From: Gonocerus acuteangulatus
Taxonomy: Eukaryota; Arthropoda; Insecta; Hemiptera; Coreidae
Reading direction: 5' to 3'
Assembly: GCA_946811695.1 (NCBI GenBank)
Contig: OX328126.1
Span: 86,962,424 to 87,026,423, forward strand
DNA: 64,000 bases
Shown: positions 34,303 through 45,705 of the stretch, piece after piece
Numbering within the stretch: position 1 is the stretch's first letter
How the letters are laid out: each line of letters starts with the position of its first letter
Made by a program: the position numbers and the translations under genes
Notes under the pieces: model-generated
What the model was told of the DNA's origin: nothing
The model's database searches: none
What the model saw: the letters and a program-made list of their open reading frames with translations, nothing else

Positions 34303-34987
34303 TTGTGAAGCAGTTAGCATGTTAGTGTGTGGGTTCTAATTCTTGGCAGCATTCCTTTACGGCAATTTCCATAACGGCCAACTGCCGTCCTCAATTGTGC
34401 ATTTCCTACAAGCCAATAGACTACTTCCAGACAATCTGTCTGCCCTTCTATCTCCCAGCAATATTCAATCAGTATCAGGAACAGCCTACAAATGCCATTA
34501 AAATCTGCTATTTTTATTTATTAATATTTTTAGGGTTCCCTAAATATTAGTACATCTTCTCAAAATCTTTATATTTTCAACTTCATATTTAATATTTAAT
34601 TCATACAGATAACTACTGTATTCACAGAATTATTAAATATTTCAGATTTTTTCTTTTCATGTTTGTCGGTCAGTAAAGAGTGTGTTATTTCTTTAGAAGG
34701 TCAAATGTACACAGGACAAATGTATTTCTCATCCTTAGTTTTATATCTAGAAAGTACTGTTAGGTTTTATGCCTATATTGTCAGCGGATTAACTAAATCT
34801 GTTGAGCAATATTTTAGGAAAATAACAACATATTTTTACAAACTCCAGGCAACATCCTTGACATTTCGATCAAGAATGTCATAAATTAAAAAGAAATTAT
34901 TAAAATTGATTAATTTTATACTTAGTGTCCGTTAATAATCAGGTATTCTTTACACTAATCTTCTAAGTCCTAATCACCTTAAATGTA
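34303..34987. other. Unassigned intron sequence
   Basis: No repeat family or coding signal recognised. Confidence 0.35.
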
Positions 34988-35573
34988 TTTTTTGTTTTTT
35001 TTTGTTTTTTTATTATATTTGAAATCTGTACAATTATTAGCAGTACAATAATTAAGTCTGTTCATGCAGATATTATGTACAATTTGACAAAAACTGTAAA
35101 AGTAAAATAAAATAAATAATAAAGACATAGAAAATATGGAAGAAGACAACCACTGTTGGCACTTCCAGAGATGTCTTGGTAAATGTTTTAATGGTCACGA
35201 TAAGATCAGATGATTAAATTGTCTCGAGGCCACTGTCTCTTGAGCCGCCTGGGAGGATTGTCTGGATGGGATTGGGATGATAAGGATAGACCTTCAGGAT
35301 TAGGATGGTAAGACAATTTGGAGTGGAACATTTGGAATCGGGTTTTAGCAAGGTCAAGGACAAATGGGATGTTGAGGTCATTGTGAAGGGTTTTGTTGGA
35401 AACATAGAAAGGAGCATTTACAATTTTACGAAGTACTTTTGACTGGAATGCCTGTATTCTGTTGATGTTAGATGGTTTTGCAGATCCCCAGAGTTCAAGT
35501 CCGTATGTCCACATTGGTCGAATGATTGTTTTGTATATCGTTAGTTTGTTCTGTATCGATAATTCCCCTTAAA
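34988..35573 (-). pseudogene. Jockey-like non-LTR element, 3' end
   Basis: The minus-strand frame reads NKLTIYKTIIRP, MWTYGLELWGSAKPSNINR, IQAFQSKVLRKI, YVSNKTLHNDLNIP and RLKRQWPRDNL. These are hallmarks of the region downstream of the reverse transcriptase in Jockey-clade ORF2. The catalytic RT is absent (5' truncation). The T-rich run at about 34988-35010 is the probable poly(A) tail. Confidence 0.8.
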
Positions 35574-35609
35574 TCTAGGAGTGATTTTTTTTTTGTACTG
35601 ATATTTTTT

Positions 35610-35847
35610 TTGGAAGATAACGGGGTCTCTAGGTCATCTGTTTGTTGAGACAGGTCCGCAGCGAACCAGTGTCATGAAACATTATACTTTGATTACTTAC
35701 CAATTGATAAATAAATTATAGTATGATTGGAACCGTGCTATAATAAACTGTACAAAATGATTTAGTAGCTTGAATTTTGATGTTACATTATTCAACGAAA
35801 TAAAATAACTACTTATCTTCCGTGACGAAGCACTGGTAGTCATCTAG
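35610..35847 (+). mobile_element. Family D Helitron, copy 3, 3' part
   Basis: The 3' region with GAAACATTATACTTTGATTA and CCGTGACGAAGCACTGG, ending CTAG before T at 35848. The 5' part is lost. It ends 48 bp before the next Gli exon. Confidence 0.65.
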
Positions 35848-35895
35848 TTATGAATAGAAAATAAATGAAGTTAATTTATCCTTATGTTTGTACAG

Positions 35896-36052
35896 ATGCT
35901 TCCTGCTTCTTCTGAACATCCTCATCTTCGCGGGTATCTACCACCAGCGAGATAGACGCCAGGGAACCAACAAGAAGAAGGAAGAACAGCTGGACTGCAT
36001 AGCTTCCGGAAGTGGACAGGAAAAGCAGGCTGTAGAACTACAGGAGTTCAAG
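35896..36052 (+). CDS. Gli: Gliotactin exon (second half of membrane helix and cytoplasmic start)
   Basis: A 157 bp exon, acceptor TTTGTACAG and donor AAGGTCTGA (a weak donor after the GT). Its first base completes a Gly codon with GG from the previous exon. It then reads CFLLLLNILIFAGIY, finishing the hydrophobic helix, followed by a basic stop-transfer segment (HQRDRRQGTNKKKEEQ) and a Gln/Glu-rich stretch ending LQEFK in phase 0. The intron therefore cuts the transmembrane helix in the middle. The positive charges right after the helix fit a type I membrane protein with a cytoplasmic C-terminus. Confidence 0.87.
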
Positions 36053-36258
36053 GTCTGACTTGAGGTCTCTGCGAAGGCAGCGTCTTTTAAACATGTATCT
36101 ATGTGTTATATCCTAAATACAGTATTTTAATTTAATATTTCACATAATCCTTTGTGTGTATTGGATATTCGTACCATCTGTATACTTTAAAGACCTGTTT
36201 ACTCGGTGGAACTTAGAAGTGTAGGAGTACACATCTCGATGGTGAGATTTATAATAAA

Positions 36259-36680
36259 CTAGCAGTTATCCGGCGAGCCACACCTTCATTCTGCATCTAA
36301 AAAAGCAAAAATAAATTAGAAACCAAACACGTAATATTAAAATCTATAAACGAAAATCTGTATCTTTTTGAGATAGTCTATGACACTCCCCAAATGTGCT
36401 AAGTTTGGTAAAATATGTCGAACGGTGTCGATTGTATAAGGAAAAAACAGTCAGAAAGTAGAGGTTTTTGACCTAGCCTTTGGCACTACCCGGATCATAA
36501 TCTACCTGTGAGCCAAGTTTTGTCAAAATCAGTCAGACGATGTGGATTTTTATAAGGAACAGACAGCTGGTAAGACGATTTGAACCTAGGTTTTGACGCT
36601 CTCCTGATCAAGACCGACCTGTGTGTCATATTTGGTCAAAATCGGTCATGCGGTGAGGATTTGTATAAAGAACGAACGAA
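36259..36680 (-). mobile_element. Family A Helitron, copy 4, 5' truncated and old
   Basis: The 3' end CTAG at 36259-36262 before T (minus strand). It contains about three decayed tandem units with GTCAAAATCAGTCAGACG-like phrases. The 5' TCTATATATA end is missing. Confidence 0.6.
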
Positions 36681-37195
36681 ATTTATCGGGAGAAAATTGA
36701 CAGTTTTAAAAACAAGGTTTTGAGGAAATCTACTTTAAAGTTTAATGTATCGAAAAGATCATTTTTTTTTCTTTTTATATTTTATTCTAGTAAGGAAAAC
36801 AAAAGTTTTCTAATTTTGAAATGTATCGAGAATTTTGTAGAAAAATCGAATTCTTTGCACATTTAAAAACTGTTTCGCTTCATAAAGACTTTTGGTTATC
36901 AATTTTGAATATTTAAGGAAGCATTTAAGCCCATAAAGGTAAGGTTACATGGCCAACATTCGCAGCACAAACATTTTTTCACAGTATTTACCATAGAATT
37001 CTTGCTAAAAATCATGACGAGAAAAACTAATATAGATTTTAAAATATTAAAGCCGAGTGTAGGTTGTTACTGGTGCCCAACCTGTGACGACATTATCATT
37101 ATGCTAAGAACGTTAGGACGTACATAAATATTATATGACGTCCAAATAGTTGTATATGTAATATGTATAGGTTTTTTTTTTGTTTTTTTTTTCAG
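36681..37195. other. End of last Gli intron
   Basis: AT-rich. A T-rich tract and TTTTCAG (to 37195) form a strong acceptor. No repeat recognised. Confidence 0.5.
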
Positions 37196-37393
37196 TGTTC
37201 GCCAGGTTCGACCCGAAGTTACCCACCGGTGTACGACTGCGAGACAATATCTTCACCATCCATTCCAGACCCGCCGCCTCCACCCAAGGCCCAACCACCT
37301 CTACAAACAGCTGCTGGGATCCTGAGGCCATCCACACCCAACACTCCAAGCCTCATGAAGAAGAGGGTGCAGATTCAGGAGATATCTGTATGA
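37196..37393 (+). CDS. Gli: Gliotactin last exon (cytoplasmic tail, PDZ ligand)
   Basis: The terminal exon, phase 0, stop TGA at 37391-37393. It reads CSPGSTRSYPPVYDCETI, a proline stretch (PDPPPPPKAQPP), a Ser/Thr-Pro cluster (RPSTPNTPSLMKK), and ends RVQIQEISV. The last residues I-S-V fit a class II PDZ ligand (hydrophobic at 0 and -2), and the tail has tyrosines in YPPVYDC. Gliotactin is known to bind a PDZ protein and to be tyrosine phosphorylated at tricellular junctions; the tail seen here suits that role. Together the five exons give 283 complete codons in one frame. Confidence 0.85.
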   Translation, partial: CSPGSTRSYPPVYDCETISSPSIPDPPPPPKAQPPLQTAAGILRPSTPNTPSLMKKRVQIQEISV

Positions 37394-38065
37394 GGCCAGC
37401 GTCCTCATGAGGCAAGCTCCGTCTTCGAGTCCACGGCTGAAAACCAACGACCCAGCTGTTATATACAAAGACATTATAAATCTTTCCGGGGATTATTTCT
37501 CTGAGTTTTTAATTGATAAATTTCGCATTGGAATTGATATTTTCAACTTTAAAGGAACTGTTTAATATTATAGATTACAGATTTGTGGCAGATTTAGATA
37601 AATGAGAAAAAAAAAACCCGCAGATCATGACTATGTGATTTTATCAGTCCAAACAATTACATTTATATTTACATGTTTATGTAAACTGTTGAGATTATGT
37701 AATATTTACTGTCTCACGTGCCAAATATATCTGTTTTAAAAACGCCAAACAGAAAATGGTTCGAATGGAAATTCGCTAAGAGTTGTGATTTTCGTGTTTA
37801 TATATAAATATAGTTTGTAAATATTGTTCTAACAGTTTTTGTTTGTTATTACAGTAATTGTTTTATTGAAATAAGATATATACATTGTAAATCTATACAA
37901 AAGTACATATAAAATGTTGTGATTCATTCCTTGTTTATTTTCCTGCATTGTTAATCAATATTCCTTTCCCGCCCAAAACTCATTATAAGATACTATTTAT
38001 GCTAATGTGACATTTTCTGATGTGAAGTAATTCTGAGCATAAGTCGAAGAGGCACTAAATTCTGC
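37394..38065 (+). other. Probable Gli 3' UTR and downstream flank
   Basis: AT-rich, unique-looking, no repeat. No canonical AATAAA is placed convincingly; AAATAAGATATA near 37870 is a weak candidate. Confidence 0.4.
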
Positions 38066-38670
38066 GGTACTTACGTATTAGCGTCAAAGCAGGTTAAAGA
38101 GCCGGATCACAGAGAACTGGATCTACACCGTGTCAGAGATCTGGATCAAGGAGTCAAATCAGATTTCGCCAATATGGCGATGGGATTATCAACGATTTAG
38201 GTTAACTAGAGTTTTGATATAACCTTTAACTAGCGAAAACGCGTAGCACTTATATTAATAGCATAATTGCTATGCGTTTCCGCTCGCTACGCTCGCTCAA
38301 GATTGTATCTAAACTCTAGTCAATCCAACTCGTTGATAATATAGATCAAGGATGGTTTTTCGCTGGATAATGGACTGATAAACAATTTGGCATCGCTTCG
38401 AAAAAGTAGCTTTCATCCTAGCTATTCTGATGTCGCTATCTCGCACAGAAACTGAAATCGCATAACAAAAAAAAAAACAACAACAATTGCGTGGGTAAAT
38501 AAAGCACAAATGAATTGCGTTAAAAAGACAAAGGGAACAAGATGGCTACTATAAACACAATAGATGATATCTCTGATAGTGATTGACCAATAGAAATGCG
38601 TTATCCATGATCCAGATCTCTAAACGAGTCCGGCCTTTTTAACCTGCTTTGACGCTAATACGTAAGTACC
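38066..38670. mobile_element. TIR DNA transposon, 605 bp, non-coding
   Basis: TIRs of about 40 bp begin GGTACTTACGTATTAGCG and are mirrored at the other end. It is flanked by AATTCTGC / ATTTCTGC (8 bp, one mismatch). Inside is CGCTCGCTACGCTCGCTC (about 38280), the same GC-rich phrase as in the transposon at 10716-11767, so the two families are related. Confidence 0.8.
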
Positions 38671-38823
38671 ATTTCTGCCGACAGAGTGACTATTTTCTGC
38701 CACTGTAAGTTTTGAATAAATAATGGCGCGTAAATTTCACTTATATTCAATACTAGCTGAATACCCGTGCTTCGTCACGGCAGATAAGTAGTTATTTTAT
38801 TACGTTAAATAATGTTTTATTAA

Positions 38824-41470
38824 GAAGGGGAGTTAACATTTATAGGAGCTATGGGAGTATCAGTTAATGATATAAGTGTTATAACTGGAGATAGCTTTCA
38901 TTTAGTAGAAGATTTTAAAGTTCTCTCATTACCTTTTTCAGACCATATGCCAATTATCACTGTTTTGAATGATAAGATACCACAAAGAACCTACACCAGT
39001 GCTCCACTGCTTCCTAAGTTAAGTTGGACCAAGAATGATGAAAAGTATTATAAACTCAAGCTTGAAACTTTATTAACAGATGATATTACTGGAGTAAACA
39101 ATGAGGAGGTTATTTGTCAGTTGTCTCAAGTGATTCGAGGCTCAGCCGAAAGGGGCCAGCACCGTAGCCTAGATAACTCATATCACAGAAAGGCCAGCGC
39201 TCCCTGGTTTGACAGCGATTGTAGACGAGTCAGGAAAAAGTCCTTTAAACTTTTACGCCTATTCAGAAAGCATAATTTGGCTTTTTTAAAATTTTTGTAC
39301 CTGGAGGCAATTAAAGAATACAAGGATCTATGCAAAATAAAGAAAGCGCATTACTTTATGGCATTGAATGAAAGATTTAAGAAAATTAAAGATAGCAATG
39401 ATTTTTGGGGGCTTGTAAGTATTCTCCAGAATAAGGGTATGTCAGCTACTAATGATATTAAAGACGCAGATTGGCTGGAATATTTCCAGGGAATGCTGAA
39501 TGCACCGATGGCTTATGAATCTATTTCCTATGCTAGACCAATGACAGTAGTACACAGCCTAGATCGGCCTATTGAACTCTCGGAACTAGAACTTGTCATG
39601 TGTAAAGCCAAGAATAACAAGGCGCCAGGATTAGATCGGATACCTTATGAATTTTACAAGTATGGACCAAGGAAACTTCATGAGTTGCTGATCAAAATCT
39701 TCAATGAGATCTTGGAGACTGGTGATGTCCACAGAGCTTCGCTCAGGCGATTATATTCCCGCTTCATAAAAAAAAGAGAGTAAATAATACAGAGAACTAT
39801 AATTCATCAACACGCTTGCAAAATTATTTTCTGGAATTTTACTTCAGAGATTGGAGGATTGGTTTTTGGAAAACAATATTATCAGTGAATATCAAGCCGG
39901 GTTTAGGAAAATTACTCCACTATTGACAATATATTTAACTTAATTACAATAATTAAACTTAAACTACAAAAGAAAAGGAGTAAGGTTTATTGCTTCTTCG
40001 TAGACTTCAAAGCTGCCTTCGATTTGCTGAACAGAGGTGCTCTATTTTATAAACTATATAGACTAGGATTATCCACTAAGATAGTTAGCCTTCTTGAAAA
40101 CCTCTACAAGGATACGGAGTCTGCAGTATGGAACAAAGGTGGCATTACCAGTTTTTTCAGCACTGATTCTGGAGTAAAGCAAGGCTGCTTATTGAGTCCT
40201 CTTTTATTTTCTGCTTATATAAATGATTTGCCTGAGGAGCTCAGCGGAGCAGTGCGAATGCTAGACGGTCGGGTGCCATGCCTTATGTACGCGGATGACA
40301 TAGTTCTTCTGAGTGAGGAAAAGACCTCTCTACAGCTCATGATAAATAAACTGGAGGATTACTGTCGAACTTGGAACCTGACTATCAATCTGAATAAATC
40401 CAAGATAATGATATTTCGGAATGGTGGGAGACCAGCCATGAACGAGGAGTGGAAGCTTGGTGGCCAACCGATAGAAGTGGTGGACGAATATAAGTATCTT
40501 GGAGTTATCCTCACCCCCAAGCTGTCAATGAGCTGCCATTTCGAGGACAAGGTGCGGGTAGCAAAGTATGCACTTCATACTGTATGGAATCGCTTTATTA
40601 TGAAGCATGAAGTCCCCGCTTCTGCTAAGTTTCAGGTGGTCGATGCAGTCACGCGAGCAACTCTGTGTTATGGTGCCCAAGTCTGGGGATGGACGGAATT
40701 GGGGGCTGTTGAGGCTGTACAGAGGTCATTTGTGAAGCGGCTCTTCGGGTTGCCAACATACACTCCTAATTATGCAATATATCTAGAAACAGGTAGAAGA
40801 TCTATTTTCCTGCAAACATTAAATCTACATCTAGAGTATATGCTCAGGTTGGTAACATTACCGAGACAAAGGCTGCCTGGTGGACTGTTCCGCGAGGTGA
40901 TAGGGAAGAAGGCCTGGTTATACAAGGAATGGGAACAGCTATTCGCCAGAGCTGGAGAGAACATGGACAGCTGGACGAGCGGTGACCCTGTATTGATGAA
41001 GGAAGCAAGTTCCAGGTTATTGCTGTCACTCGCTAATCTCGAGCAGAGGCGATGGACAGAATCTTGTAAATCTTCTCAGTATCATCTGCTTTATAAATCG
41101 TTAGTCCACACTGATGCAACCGTTTCCTACATGTCAGATGACAGGTCCCTCTATGCAGTCCGTCTAATCATGAAGGCTAGGACAGAGATGCTGCATCTAA
41201 AGAGTAGGTCATGGCGAACAGACGGGCGTGGTCACTGCTTCATGTGCAATCTCAAGGAGGAGGAAGACACTCTGCATTTTCTCGCGAGATGTCCGATAAT
41301 GAAGGAATTCAGGAGGGCGCACTACGGAAAGGACCTACTCACCCTTGAAGAAGTCAAGCAGATTCTGAACGGAAACAACTGGGACACCTTATATAAATAT
41401 TTAAAAAATATATGGAAATATCGACAGTTTTTAATTTTTCAATTTAATTATTGATTTATAAGTTGTTTAT

Positions 41471-41569
<99 letters not shown>

Positions 41570-41806
41570 CTCTCAGTCTATTTTATTATGACTGTATTTA
41601 TTAATTATTATTTCATTTTATATTTAATTATTTATTTTTATTTTTGTTTTTCTTCTTTTATCCATAGCCATCTTAAGTGGTATCCATAACTTGCAAAATG
41701 TATATTTTTATTTTATGAAATTAAGTTATGTATATAGGTATGCACTCTGGCTGATGGACAATGTCCAAGCCTAAGTAAATTATTTTATTATTTTATTTTA
41801 TATTTG

Positions 41807-41837
<31 letters not shown>

Positions 41838-41881
41838 GTATGAAATAATAAATTTACATTCATTCATTCATTCATTCATAT
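38824..41881 (+). mobile_element. Non-LTR retrotransposon, 5' truncated, in a Helitron
   Basis: It is bounded by an 11 bp target duplication TGTTTTATTAA (38813-38823 and 41882-41892) and ends in (CATT)n before 41881. Its 3' UTR carries (AT)n tracts at 41477-41571 and 41805-41833. The 5' end is truncated within the endonuclease domain. Confidence 0.88.
38837..41454 (+). pseudogene. Broken LINE ORF2 (endonuclease end, RT, C-terminal Cys/His)
   Basis: The first frame (to 39783) opens with the end of an AP endonuclease (PFSDHMPIITV) and runs into the start of the reverse transcriptase (NNKAPGLDRIPYEFYK). At least three frameshifts lie between about 39735 and 39930. The second frame (40024-41454) has VDFKAAFDLLNR just upstream, then GVKQGCLLSPLLFSAYIND, LMYADDIVLLS (catalytic Asp pair present), YLGVILTPKLS, and a terminal zinc-like cluster (CFMCNLKEEEDTLHFLARC). 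No RNase H is present. Clade uncertain: features suggest the CR1/L2 side rather than Jockey or I. It is dead because of the frameshifts and truncation. Confidence 0.85.
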
Positions 41882-43119
41882 TGTTTTATTAAAATTACGT
41901 TACTATACAATTTTGTGCAGTTTATTATAGCACGGTTCCCGTCATACTATATGTTATTCAATGTGCGTTAAAATTTAAAAGTTTATGTTTCCAAAAAGTT
42001 ATTTGGAAACACCCATTATATTTGCGAGCATTACCAAGGTTATAGGCGAGGAGGCTGTGCAAGGGTTCCGGATATTATTGCCTCACCTAGGAAACTCTAA
42101 GGATAGGCTTACTATACATCACGGTTGGACCGGGACTGTCCCGGTATTTTTCAATTGTTTCGGTGTCACGCCCGGTTTTATCAATGTCCCGGAAAAGGCT
42201 GTAAGATGTAAAAAGTAATGAATTCATGTTTATAAGAATCTTTTATAAATCGGTTACTTTTCTACAATCAACATTTTTACTACTGCTCACAGTGTCAAAG
42301 ATATGAGAAGTAATCTAACTGTAAAACGCTGGAACTACCTGCACAGCGCTGCCAGCTGCCAGACACTACTATTTGGCTAAGAGATTTTTTTAAGAAAATC
42401 AAGTAGCAAAAATGTTCCGTTCTTATTTTTAAGGTTTGGGTAGACTAACAGTTCAGGATCCCCCCTTCCCGTTACTTGCTAGGCTTAAAACTCACCATTT
42501 TGCTTATAATTTGTACTGTTTTTATTCCCAACCCCCCCCCCCCCCCCTGGTATGCCCATCCCATATTAATGTGTCTCGGTTTAACTCTCCAAAAATATGG
42601 CAAGCCTATCTGACGGGAACAGGGAGTATATTTCTAGTAATTCAAGGACTGCCATCATAGTGGAAATTAACCTCAATTAAAAATAATACTATGAAACAGA
42701 TAATGTACGGTAACAGCTGTTCTGTTATCGTCCTAGCAACGCTTGCTGCCTTGGCTTGCATGCTCTAACCAACTCAAACATTAAACCCCTCTAAAAATAC
42801 TTAAATCAAAAAATCTTATCTTAGTGAGTGCCTACGTTATATAGGGAGTGTCCCTGCAAAATTTCAAAATTTTCTGTCGAGCGGCTTGAGCTGGGCGATG
42901 ATAGGTCAGTGAGTGAGTGAGTGGTATTTGACAAATATATAGTAGATTTCATAAGAGTTGGTGTTTTAGGTTTCTACAAAATATTGGATGAAATTATTTC
43001 TCATATTTTAGACCAGCTAGGTAAGAAGTTCTCGAATTTCCTGTCCAAAGATATGTTTACACAAATTAAAGGATCTTGCGGACAGATCGCCAGAAAGAGA
43101 TAAATTTAAATAGTTCTTA

Positions 43120-43520
43120 CAAAAGACGGATCACGGATCTGGTCTGTGGAACGTAGAATGTGATGAATATGGGACGTGGTCTGTGGAAAGTAGAATGTGA
43201 TGAATATGGGACGTGGTCTGTGGAAAGTAGAATGTGATGAATATGGGACGTGGTCTGTGGAAAGTAGAATGTGATGAATATGGGACGTGGTCTGTGGAAA
43301 GTAGAATGTGATGAATGTGGGACGTGGTCTGTGGAAAGTAGAATGTGATTAATATGGGACGTGGTCTGTGGAAAGTAGAATGTGATGAATATGGGACGTG
43401 GTCTGTGGAAAGTAGAATGTGATGAATACGGGTCGAGGTCTGTGGAACGTAGAATGTGGTGAATATGGGACGTGGTCTGTGGAACGTATAATGTCCAGAC
43501 TAAGGGACCTGGTCTTTGGA
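43120..43520. repeat. 37 bp minisatellite, about 10 copies
   Basis: The unit is GTGGTCTGTGGAAAGTAGAA then TGTGATGAATATGGGAC. It is related in inverted orientation to the array at 44400-44715. Confidence 0.92.
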
Positions 43521-43574
43521 ACGTACATTATATAGGGTAATGGACCAATATAAATTCATTTCCATTTTGTGGAA

Positions 43575-44165
43575 AACCTTTTAACTAGCAAATTAATATT
43601 ACTGCTAAAGTCAATTATAAAAACAACGAGCAATAAAACACTCATGAAAACAAACTAAACAACCACATTCGAGAACACCAAGAACACTTTGTGGTTTTAG
43701 GCAAGTTTCGATGTTAGATTAGACGACAAGACTCAACTATTCCATTCAACATGTGTGAACTTCTCGCTGAAGGTAGCCAGTACATAGACAGTATCTTGAC
43801 ATATTTACAAACTAAGGGATTATACCATCTCATATGAGGGCCCCGAAGACAGGTTACTCAACTACATTTTTATTCCATGAATAAGTTATTATTCATTATA
43901 GTTGAAAATTGAAATTTATTTTAATCATTTTATTTTTACTCTTATTTTAATTGTAAAATAATACAATTTTCACGTTCTCCCTGGTTTCTTGGAAGACTTA
44001 CTTTAGTGTGCTTATTGTCCATGAAATGAAGTACTACATAAATAAATAAATAAGATTCGATGCTATAAACGAGTTTTCGTTTGAATTCTTTAGTTTTGTA
44101 TTGCTTGTGTTTTTTTAATTGATTTCGGCAGTAATATTAATTTGCTAGTAGTAATTGTTCCTGCG
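43575..44165. repeat. Inverted family B-like core interrupted by LINE tail
   Basis: 43575-43670 and 44075-44160 are imperfect reverse complements (phrase AATTAATATTACTGCTAAAG) and resemble the family B interior near 46565. They form a hairpin that was later split by the LINE fragment at 43717-44055. Confidence 0.55.
43717..44055 (+). pseudogene. I-like non-LTR element, extreme 3' end
   Basis: Translates to NMCELLAEGSQYIDSILTYL then QTKGLYHLI and a stop, matching the ORF2 C-terminus at 58348 (NMTELLGDRSQYIGQIFNYL). Ends in (AAAT)n and is flanked by TTCGATGTTA / TTCGATGCTA, a 10 bp target duplication with one mismatch. Confidence 0.78.
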
Positions 44166-44399
44166 AATCTTATATTCTAATATTTTGCGGATGACTGAAA
44201 AAAGGCTTAGAACTATTGCACAGACAAAGAGTTGGCAATGAAATACCTGCGTTTAATAACAAGTTCGAAACGAAAATAGCTAAGGAAGTTTTCTTGAGAG
44301 ACCAATTTATTTACTGTAGTTCCTACCTTTCGGAGGAATTGGGGGGACAGGAGTGCGTGTCCGATGGGACTAGCCTGGTTCCATCAATACATAATATAG

Positions 44400-44715
44400 T
44401 CCAGTCTTCCTTGCGTTGTACGTTCCAGAGACCAGGCCCCTTAGTCTGCCCGTTCTACGTTCCAGAGACCAGGTTCGTTAGTCTGCACATTGTACGTTCC
44501 ACAGACCAGGTTCCTTAGTCTGCGTTCCAAAGGCCAGTGACTATCCTCCACTTAGTGTACGTTCCGCAGACACAGTCCCTGACACTACTCCGTGTACGTT
44601 CCACAGACACTACGTATTGTACGGTCCAGAGATCAGTTCTCTTAGTCTACCCATTGTATGTTCCACGGACCAAGTCCTGTACGCTAAGCGTTGTACATTC
44701 AACTGGCCAGAAGTT
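44400..44715. repeat. ~44 bp minisatellite, inverted relative of 43120-43520
   Basis: Units such as TACGTTCCAGAGACCAGG and TTAGTCTGCACATTG are, on the other strand, CCTGGTCTCTGGAACGTA, clearly related to the 37 bp unit. Copies are degenerate. Confidence 0.75.
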
Positions 44716-45169
44716 TCATTGAAACAATCATAATTCTAAAGAATCATTCAAAGTGATTGAATGGTGTAAATATTAGTTATAGACTCGGAGAAACGAAGGA
44801 AGGCAATGGTCTAGTGGCCTCGACATAACCACAAATAGAGTGGGTCAGAACCTAGCCAGAGTAACCAGTGCAGATCTTCGGCCAGGGTAGGCTGTGGGCT
44901 TCTGGTAGTGCAGTGGATGGATGGAATGAAGCTGTATCATAGGCAACCAAATCTTGAAAATCATGCCAAGAATGATAATCGTGTACTCCACTTCACTAAT
45001 ATTAGGGTTTGGGATAAAAGAACAAATACCATGTGACAACATGGCAACAAAATGTTCATTTTTCAAATATACCAAAAAAGTGGAAAACAAAAACATCTGT
45101 TTTACTATATTTTTTTTTTAAATTTGTCACACTCACATTATTTTTTTTTTTTTTTTTTAATATTTATTT
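44716..45169. other. Unassigned sequence
   Basis: One pol III A box-like phrase (GGCAATGGTCTAGTGGCC, near 44803) without a good B box. Otherwise nothing recognised. Confidence 0.3.
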
Positions 45170-45564
45170 TATGAGCTTTTCGCAACTATAGCGACTTGCT
45201 CAGAACAAACATTACACATACGTACATACATACACATCTACATGCATACATACTTAGATACAATTTGGTTATAACATATGTGCATACAAACACATTATTA
45301 TATATATACATCAACATCAACAATATATACATCATCATTATTATATATATACATCAAATTATGCAAATATACATTACACTATGTTTATATAGTTTATTCT
45401 GCTTCTAGACATAGGACAATACTATTCAGATTAAGATATAATAGAATAAATACCTTAATAAAGATATACTATCATAGAACCTTAATAAATATATAATAGA
45501 GAAAGATAAATAAAGATATAATATAATAGAGCGTTAATAAAGATATAATAGAATAAATACATTA

Positions 45565-45601
<37 letters not shown>

Positions 45602-45700
45602 CATGTACACACCTGCATACACACACACATATAACATATAAATTAACAATTGTATATTTTTTATATAAATAATAATGGTATATATAAACAAATCTCTATG
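45170..45700. repeat. Low-complexity AT-rich stretch
   Basis: Poly(T) near 45135-45160, ACAT-rich stretch 45215-45260, degenerate TAATAAAGATATAATAG units at 45420-45570 and a 29 base A run near 45568-45596. Confidence 0.7.
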
Positions 45701-45705
45701 GGTTT

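Larger units (their letters stand above)
38753..42946 (-). mobile_element. Family D Helitron, copy 4, split by a LINE
   Basis: The minus-strand 3' end CCGTGACGAAGCACGGG ...CAGCTAG stops at 38753 before T. The 5' end TCTACTATATATTTGTC stops at 42946 after A. Only about 1.1 kb is Helitron (38753-38823 and 41882-42946); the rest is an inserted retrotransposon. This copy gives the best view of the hairpin CCGTG-ACGAAG-CACGG that precedes the terminal CTAG. Confidence 0.78.

Noticed and set aside
42110..42220. CCGGGACTGTCCCGG palindrome as a regulatory operator
   Set aside because: Lies inside a Helitron copy; a 15 base palindrome alone does not support a function.
44795..44870. GGTCTAGTGG A box, possible tRNA or SINE
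   Set aside because: B box is poor (GGTCAGAACCT) and no stems form.
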